Source of the DNA: Amycolatopsis anabasis
GTDB lineage: Bacteria; Actinomycetota; Actinomycetes; Mycobacteriales; Pseudonocardiaceae
NCBI RefSeq assembly: GCF_009765355.1
Contig: NZ_VTHK01000006.1
Coordinates: forward strand, 62,001 to 126,000
DNA: 64,000 nt
Direction of reading: 5' to 3'
Part shown: piece after piece, positions 59,804-64,000 of the stretch
How the letters are laid out: the number at the start of each line of letters is the position of its first letter
Position numbering within the stretch: the first letter of the stretch is position 1
The notes under the pieces: model-generated
What the model saw: only the letters and a program-made list of their open reading frames with translations
The model's database searches: none
What the model was told of the DNA's origin: nothing
Position numbers and translations under genes: made by a program

Positions 59804-59853
59804 GGGTCGTGAGTGGACAGGCCGGTTCCAACCGGTCCAAACACTCACGACCC
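59804..59853. repeat. Double-hairpin palindromic repeat, copy 2
   Basis: Outer 12-bp arms GGGTCGTGAGTG and CACTCACGACCC enclose an inner CCGGTT-CC-AACCGG stem. Outer and inner arms match copy 1 at 21863-21914. It lies between the converging monooxygenase and HAD genes, together with a repeat array and a terminator; no gene is supported in 59623-59942. Confidence 0.7.
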
Positions 59854-59881
59854 CCGTGACCTGGCGACCTCGAGCGCGCAG

Positions 59882-59919
59882 GCGAGGAGGGCACTTTCCC
59901 GGGAAAGTGCCCTCCTCGC
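59882..59919. terminator. 38-bp perfect palindrome, bidirectional terminator
   Basis: The whole segment 59882-59919 is a perfect palindrome centred on CCCGGG (arms GCGAGGAGGGCACTTTCCC and complement). It is 23 bp from the end of the HAD gene, where it would end the AfsA/KS operon. There is no T-tract. Confidence 0.7.
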
Positions 59920-59942
59920 GGTTCCGGCCGGGAAGGGTGGCG

Positions 59943-60611
59943 CTAGCCGGCCGGGGTGCGGGTGACCCCGGGGAGGTGGGGCCACCCGAGTTCGGCGGCG
60001 ACGACCGCCATCTCCGGGTTCGGCCCGACGACGACCGGGTTGCCCACCAGCCGGAGCAGGCCGAGATCGGACGTGTGGTCCCCGTACGCGAAGCACTCCG
60101 CCGCCGGCGCGCCGGACCGCTCGATCAGTTCGCGGGCCGCGTTCGCCTTCGCGTCGCCGATCATGGTGCGGGTCACCTCGCCGGTGCAGACGCCGTCCCG
60201 GAGTTCGAGCTGGGTGCACAGCACCAGATCGGCATCGCAGTACTCGGCCACCGGATCCAGGCAGGCCGGGAAGGACCCGGAGAGGAACACGACCGTCGCG
60301 CCCGCGGCCCGGTGGCCGCGCAGCGCGGCGAGCACATCGGTGTGGAACAGGCCGCCGCGGCGCAGGTGCTCGGCGAACCACGCGCGCCCGAACTCGGCGA
60401 GCTCGGCGGCCTTGCGGCCGGCGAACCGGCGGTAGAACAGCCGGTTCGCCTGTTCGCGCGGCGTCCCCGGGCGCAGCAGGGCCCGCGCCTCGTCCCGGAG
60501 CGCACGCTGCTCCGCCGGGCGGTACCCGGCGGCGTCGAGGAAGTAGTCGTAGAAGTCGAACATGCTCTTGACCGAAATGAGCGTCTCGTCGACGTCGAAG
60601 AACGCGAGCAC
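59943..60611 (-). CDS. HAD-IB family phosphatase
   Basis: 222 residues from GTG 60611, with GGGAG 5 nt upstream. The nucleophile motif is FFDVDETLIS (D6, D8), motif II is LSGSF, and motif IV is FAYGDHTSDLGLL, with a Lys in GDAKANAAREL. The C1-type cap and length match HAD-IB (SerB-like/PSP-like) hydrolases. It is the last gene of the ACP-KS-CLF-AfsA operon, 11 bp after the AfsA gene. Butyrolactone assembly needs removal of the phosphate brought in by dihydroxyacetone phosphate, and this enzyme could do it. Confidence 0.87.
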   Translation of the reverse strand: MLAFFDVDETLISVKSMFDFYDYFLDAAGYRPAEQRALRDEARALLRPGTPREQANRLFYRRFAGRKAAELAEFGRAWFAEHLRRGGLFHTDVLAALRGHRAAGATVVFLSGSFPACLDPVAEYCDADLVLCTQLELRDGVCTGEVTRTMIGDAKANAARELIERSGAPAAECFAYGDHTSDLGLLRLVGNPVVVGPNPEMAVVAAELGWPHLPGVTRTPAG

Positions 60612-60622
60612 ATCTCCCCCGT

Positions 60623-61564
60623 TCAGCCGAGCGCCAGGTCGATCGACGCGACCACCGCGCCGCCCTGCGCCGCCGCCATCCGGAAGGAACCGGGTTCCGG
60701 CAAGGTCGTGGTGGTCAACTCCACCGGCGCGTCCACCTCGGCGAACCGGTCGAACCGGCCGTCCAGCCGGAGCACCACCCGGCCTCCGGGGTCCTTTCCG
60801 GACAGCAGGAACGCGCACTGGCGCGCGGCCTCGCTCAGCACCATCGCCGGAACGTGGTCGTAGGGATGGTCGTACATGCTGCGGTTGCGGAACGTCCGCG
60901 GGCTGAGCACGGCGCCGAGCGCGCCCTCCTCGATCCGGGCGCCGTCGAGGACCACGTTGCGCGGATCGTGTTTGTCCACAGCGGACGGATGCACCGGCGT
61001 TCCGGCCGGTCCGGCGGGCAGCGCGAACGCGGTCGCGATCTCCGCGCCGCGCTGCATCCGCCGCAGCACCAGGTACTGCTCGGCGGGCGTGCAGCCGATG
61101 TCCATGGACAGGTGGCCGAGCGCCCGGCCGTCGAGCACGAGATCCAGCTCGAAGAGCAGGCGCCGCAGATGCCCGCCGCGCACCCGGCGCTGGGGAACCG
61201 CGCCCTCCACGCGGAGTTCCCCCGGCCGTTCGCCGCACGCGAGCGCCGCGCGATCGGTGATTTCCAGCCGCCACGACCGGACCATGAACGCGGTCGCCCG
61301 CGGCGCGCCCTGGTGCACGTGGGCCGCGTAGGTCATCGCCTGACGCCCCGCCTCCAGCACGTTCAGCGGATCGTGCCAGGCCGCGGCCGCCACGTGGTCG
61401 CGGAAGTACCCGTGCGACAGCGGAAGCTGCGCGGCGCACGCGAACCGTTCCTCGTCCACCCGCGCGTACCCGGTCAGGAAGACCTCGGACAGCGACCAGC
61501 GGTGCAGCAGGTCGCGCGGGACGGTCTGGTCGTAGGCCAGATCCGGGATGACAGCGGTGATCAC
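60623..61564 (-). CDS. AfsA-family (A-factor biosynthesis, double hotdog) protein
   Basis: 313 residues from GTG 61564, overlapping the CLF stop by 4 bp. Two AfsA repeats are present. The first (about 18-85) has HRWSLSEVFLTGY and AQLPLSHGYF..HDPLNVLEAGRQA. The second (about 195-265) has VDKHDPRNVVL and MYDHPYDHVPAMVLSEAARQ. AfsA joins a beta-ketoacyl-ACP with dihydroxyacetone phosphate, the first committed step to gamma-butyrolactone signals. Usually the acyl chain comes from fatty-acid synthesis. Here a KS/CLF/ACP set is encoded in the same operon. A dehydratase-like hotdog role is the alternative. Confidence 0.88.
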   Translation of the reverse strand: MITAVIPDLAYDQTVPRDLLHRWSLSEVFLTGYARVDEERFACAAQLPLSHGYFRDHVAAAAWHDPLNVLEAGRQAMTYAAHVHQGAPRATAFMVRSWRLEITDRAALACGERPGELRVEGAVPQRRVRGGHLRRLLFELDLVLDGRALGHLSMDIGCTPAEQYLVLRRMQRGAEIATAFALPAGPAGTPVHPSAVDKHDPRNVVLDGARIEEGALGAVLSPRTFRNRSMYDHPYDHVPAMVLSEAARQCAFLLSGKDPGGRVVLRLDGRFDRFAEVDAPVELTTTTLPEPGSFRMAAAQGGAVVASIDLALG

Positions 61565-62649
61565 AGCTTCCCCCTCGCATACTCGGGACTCGCGACGACC
61601 AGGCAGCCGACCGAGCCATCGGAACCGACCGAGGTCAGCACGGCGACCTCGCCGCCGGGCGCCCAGTTCGCCAGTGCGGTGGCCAGTTGCAGCGCCGCAC
61701 TGGCGCCGTGCGTTTCCCCGAGGACCGCGCCGACCCCGAGCCGCCTGGCGGCCCGTTCCGGGAAAACGGCCCGCAGCGCGCGTTCTTCGACCGCGGCCCA
61801 GCCCCGCCGCCCACCGGCCCCGGGCACGAGCAGGCCGACCTCCCCGGCCGCCACGCCCGCGCGGTCGAGTGCACTGTGGACGGTCTCGGCGAGCCGCGCG
61901 GCCACCGCGATCGGGCCGTCGCCGGTGAAACCGGTTTCGCAGGCCAGGATCCGGCCCAGCAGGCGGTCACCGGAACCCCCCGGCAGGTCGAGCGCGAACA
62001 CCGCGCCGCCCTCGGCGAGCGGCGTGCCCTCGGCCAGTCCGCCGCCGCGATGCCACGCCCAGGCCGGTTCGGCGGCCAGCTCCTCGACCGCGCCGGCCAG
62101 CATCCGCCGCGCGTGGCCGTCGCGCAGCGCCGCGCAGGCGTACCGAAGGGCGTGCAGACCGGACACCGGGCCACCCGACACGGTCGCGTTCACGCCGGTG
62201 AGCCCGGTCCTGATCGCGGTCTTGCCCGCGGCCGAGTTCATCATCGTGCCGGGGAACTGGGCCGGGTTGACCAGGTACGGCCGGTCCCGCTCGAACGTGT
62301 CGCGCAGGAATTCCAGCACGGTCGCGGCACTGCCCACCGACATGCCCAGCGCGATCCCGGTCCGCTCCGCATCCGGCCCCGCCCCGGCCGCGTCGAGCGC
62401 GGTCACGCAGGCGGCCATGGCCAGCTGGTCGGTGCGGCTGAGCCGGGACAGGCCCCGGTTGCCCAGGACCGCGGCCGGATCGAAGCCGGGCACCGGCGCG
62501 ACGGCGAGCGGGGGCCAGCCGGGTTCGTCCCGCGGCGCGGGCCGGGCCGGGGCGAGTCCGGTGATCGCTTCGAGGCCGGTTCCGGCGGCGCTGAACACGC
62601 CGCAACCGACGATGTCGGCGACCGGGCTGAGCGCGGGTGCGGCGGTCAT
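61561..62649 (-). CDS. Ketosynthase-like chain-length factor (no active-site Cys)
   Basis: 362 residues with a thiolase fold, alignable to the ketosynthase encoded just before it. The position of the catalytic Cys is Gly (NATVSGGPVSGLHALRY, residues 155-171), so it cannot form the acyl-thioester and is best read as the KS-beta partner of a heterodimer. It is shorter than the 400+ residues of aromatic-PKS CLFs, and a late THGASAA keeps the fold's second half. Its start overlaps the KS stop by 1 bp (TGATG), consistent with equimolar heterodimer production. Confidence 0.85.
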   Translation of the reverse strand: MTAAPALSPVADIVGCGVFSAAGTGLEAITGLAPARPAPRDEPGWPPLAVAPVPGFDPAAVLGNRGLSRLSRTDQLAMAACVTALDAAGAGPDAERTGIALGMSVGSAATVLEFLRDTFERDRPYLVNPAQFPGTMMNSAAGKTAIRTGLTGVNATVSGGPVSGLHALRYACAALRDGHARRMLAGAVEELAAEPAWAWHRGGGLAEGTPLAEGGAVFALDLPGGSGDRLLGRILACETGFTGDGPIAVAARLAETVHSALDRAGVAAGEVGLLVPGAGGRRGWAAVEERALRAVFPERAARRLGVGAVLGETHGASAALQLATALANWAPGGEVAVLTSVGSDGSVGCLVVASPEYARGKL

Positions 62650-63857
62650 CAGGCGGCCACCTCCCCGAACAGCGTGATGGCGTTGTTCCCGCCGAACGCG
62701 AAGCCGTGGTTCTGCGCGATCCGGACCCGCGCGGTCCGCGCCGCCGGCACGCAGTCCAGGCCCGGGCCCAGTTCGGGATCCCGCTCCCGCAGCGTCGCGG
62801 TGGGCGGCAGGAACCCGTCGTGGACGGCCGCGCAGGACACCAGCGCGCCGAATCCGGCCGCGGCGCCCATCGTGTGGCCGAGCAACGACTTCACCGAGCT
62901 GATCGGCGGGATGCGCTCGCCGAACACCGCGCGCACCGCCGCGACCTCGGCGGCCTCGTTGGCGCGCGTTCCGGTGCCGTGCGCGCAGATGTAGTCGACC
63001 TCCTCGGGTTTGACCCCGGCCCGGTGCTGGGCGACGCGGATGCACGCCGCGATCGACGCGGCGTCCGGATTGGTCATGTGCCGCGCGTCGCAGGTCATCC
63101 CGTAGCCGAGCACCTCCGCGTAGATCCGCGCGCCGCGGTCGAGCGCGGCGTCGAGGGGCTCCAGCAGGAGCGCGACGCCCCCTTCGGCGGTCACGATCCC
63201 ATCCCGGTCCTTGTCGAACGGCCGCGGCACGTCCCGGGCGAGGGCGCCGAGCCGGTGGAATCCGGCGTGGGTCGACCGGTTGGCCGCGTCGGCTCCGCCG
63301 CACAGCGCCGCGTCGGCGTCTCCGGCGCGCACCAGGTCGAAGGCGTAGCCGATCGCGTAGTTGGCGGCCGCGCACGCCGTGCCGAAGGTCAAGGTTTCCC
63401 CGGTGAGGCACAGTTCGGTGGCGACGGCGGCGGCGATCCGCCCGGCGTCGGCCCGCCCGGCGAGCTCCGGCGGCGCCGATCCGGGCCCGTGCGCGACGAC
63501 GTGCTCGGCCAGCCGCTCCAGCACCTGGGACTCGCCGTTGGTGGTGCCGAAGCAGCTCGCGACGCGCCCGGCGGCGAGCGCCTCCGGATCGGTGTCCGAA
63601 TCCGCCGCCGCCATCCGCGCGGCGGCCGCGGCGAACTGCCCCGAGCGGCCCCAGCGGCCGGGGTCGCGCAGGTGGTCGGCGGGGTCGAAGCCGCGCACCT
63701 CGCCCGCCCGGGTGTGCTCGAATCCCGTGGCGTCGAACTGCTCGATGGGCCCGATCCCGCCGCGTCCCGCCCGGACGCCGTCGACGACCGCCTGCTTGCC
63801 CAGCCCGAGGCCGCTCACCGCACCGAGGCCGGTGACCACCACCCGGCGCTCACGCAT
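62649..63857 (-). CDS. Beta-ketoacyl-ACP synthase (KS-alpha)
   Basis: 402 residues with a complete FabF-type active site: C162 (FGTACAAAN), H293 (CAHGTGTRAN), K323 and H328 (SVKSLLGHTMG), and the C-terminal NHGFAFGGNNA. It condenses malonyl-ACP with an acyl starter. With the Cys-less partner and an ACP next to it, this is a type II polyketide- or fatty-acid-like minimal synthase. There is no cyclase or ketoreductase on this side of the edge. The ATG lies inside the end of the ACP gene (8-bp overlap). Confidence 0.92.
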   Translation of the reverse strand: MRERRVVVTGLGAVSGLGLGKQAVVDGVRAGRGGIGPIEQFDATGFEHTRAGEVRGFDPADHLRDPGRWGRSGQFAAAAARMAAADSDTDPEALAAGRVASCFGTTNGESQVLERLAEHVVAHGPGSAPPELAGRADAGRIAAAVATELCLTGETLTFGTACAAANYAIGYAFDLVRAGDADAALCGGADAANRSTHAGFHRLGALARDVPRPFDKDRDGIVTAEGGVALLLEPLDAALDRGARIYAEVLGYGMTCDARHMTNPDAASIAACIRVAQHRAGVKPEEVDYICAHGTGTRANEAAEVAAVRAVFGERIPPISSVKSLLGHTMGAAAGFGALVSCAAVHDGFLPPTATLRERDPELGPGLDCVPAARTARVRIAQNHGFAFGGNNAITLFGEVAA

Positions 63858-64000
63858 GAACGATCTCCGCCGCGCTGTGCTTGGCCACCACCTCGCAGGC
63901 GGCCGGCAGGCTGTCCAGTTCGGAGATCTCCTCCTGCGGGATCTTGATCCCCAGTTCGCGTTCGAAACGCGCGAACATCTCGATGACGAGCAGCGAGTCG
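63850..64000 (-). CDS. Acyl carrier protein (5' end beyond the window)
   Basis: The visible 49 C-terminal residues begin DSLLVIEMFARFERELGIKI and end with a short helix before the stop at 63850. DSL is the 4'-phosphopantetheine attachment motif, and the acidic helices after it are typical of ACPs. About 35 N-terminal residues should lie past the right edge. It overlaps the KS start by 8 bp, so it is the known first gene of the operon; more genes may lie upstream. Confidence 0.88.
   Translation of the reverse strand, partial: DSLLVIEMFARFERELGIKIPQEEISELDSLPAACEVVAKHSAAEIVHA

Overview
The window is about 72% GC, with many GTG starts, short intergenic gaps and frequent ATGA/TGATG stop-start overlaps. 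It encodes lineage markers of filamentous actinomycetes: ESX/WXG100-type proteins, a transmembrane Ser/Thr kinase, an FHA protein, LLM-class F420-type oxidoreductases, an AfsA homologue, and many TetR/MarR/LuxR/PucR regulators. I read it as chromosomal DNA of a Pseudonocardiales-type actinomycete (Amycolatopsis-like; an inference from gene style, not from a database search). I see no rRNA, tRNA, transposase, phage gene or CRISPR array.

Layout. 1-4.3 kb: a truncated LysR gene diverges from an sdhC-sdhA-sdhB operon (two-haem, Bacillus-type cytochrome b anchor), with two perfect T-N11-A boxes between them. 4.3-11.3 kb: YigZ-like protein, epoxide-hydrolase-like enzyme, receptor kinase with a duplicated extracytoplasmic domain followed by an FHA protein, a small tyrosine phosphatase, and two serine beta-lactamase-fold proteins (one a class A lipoprotein enzyme). 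11.3-19 kb: a choline/carnitine acyltransferase and an Fe(II)/2-oxoglutarate oxygenase diverge from a MarR-GNAT fusion; then a large LuxR-type ATPase regulator and a PucR-type regulator. 19-22.2 kb: a TetR regulator with two tandem tetO-like operators, a divergent small membrane protein and an FAD monooxygenase, then a gene-free block of palindromic repeats. 22.2-26 kb: an overlapping pair coding a ribbon-helix-helix/Clp_N fusion and an asparaginase-fold protein lacking active-site residues, divergent from an S9 peptidase. 26-35 kb: MarR/prolyl iminopeptidase pair, membrane glycosyltransferase, MerR/aminotransferase pair, a frameshifted small lipoprotein, a secreted TAP-type peptidase, and an orphan three-gene ESX-cargo operon. 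35-37.7 kb: VOC, DinB-like and membrane proteins, and a TetR regulator.

37.7-45 kb is a homoprotocatechuate (4-hydroxyphenylacetate meta-cleavage) operon: a FAH-RraA fusion, a GntR regulator, a DapA-family aldolase, hpaE and hpaD, divergent from an MHS-family transporter. A shared operator motif lies on each side of the divergent promoter. 45-57.9 kb is mainly regulator/efflux or regulator/membrane-protein pairs (TetR/DUF2306, MarR/DHA2 exporter, MarR/MFS plus SDR), two LLM oxidoreductases, a secreted beta-helix protein, a cytochrome P450 and a Crp-fold regulator behind a tiny membrane protein. 58-64 kb: an FAD monooxygenase, repeats, and a tightly packed operon (ACP, ketosynthase, Cys-less ketosynthase/chain-length factor, AfsA-like protein, HAD-IB phosphatase) that runs off the right edge.

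The strongest candidate for an undescribed system is the right-edge KS-CLF-ACP-AfsA-HAD operon. It looks like a self-contained route to a butyrolactone-type signal in which a dedicated type II synthase supplies the beta-ketoacyl chain. Next are the RHH-Clp_N/degenerate-asparaginase pair and the 2OG-oxygenase/carnitine-acyltransferase pair. Intergenic regions carry three recurring repeat families: modular 21-22-bp arrays, double-hairpin elements and a short CCGAAAG hairpin.
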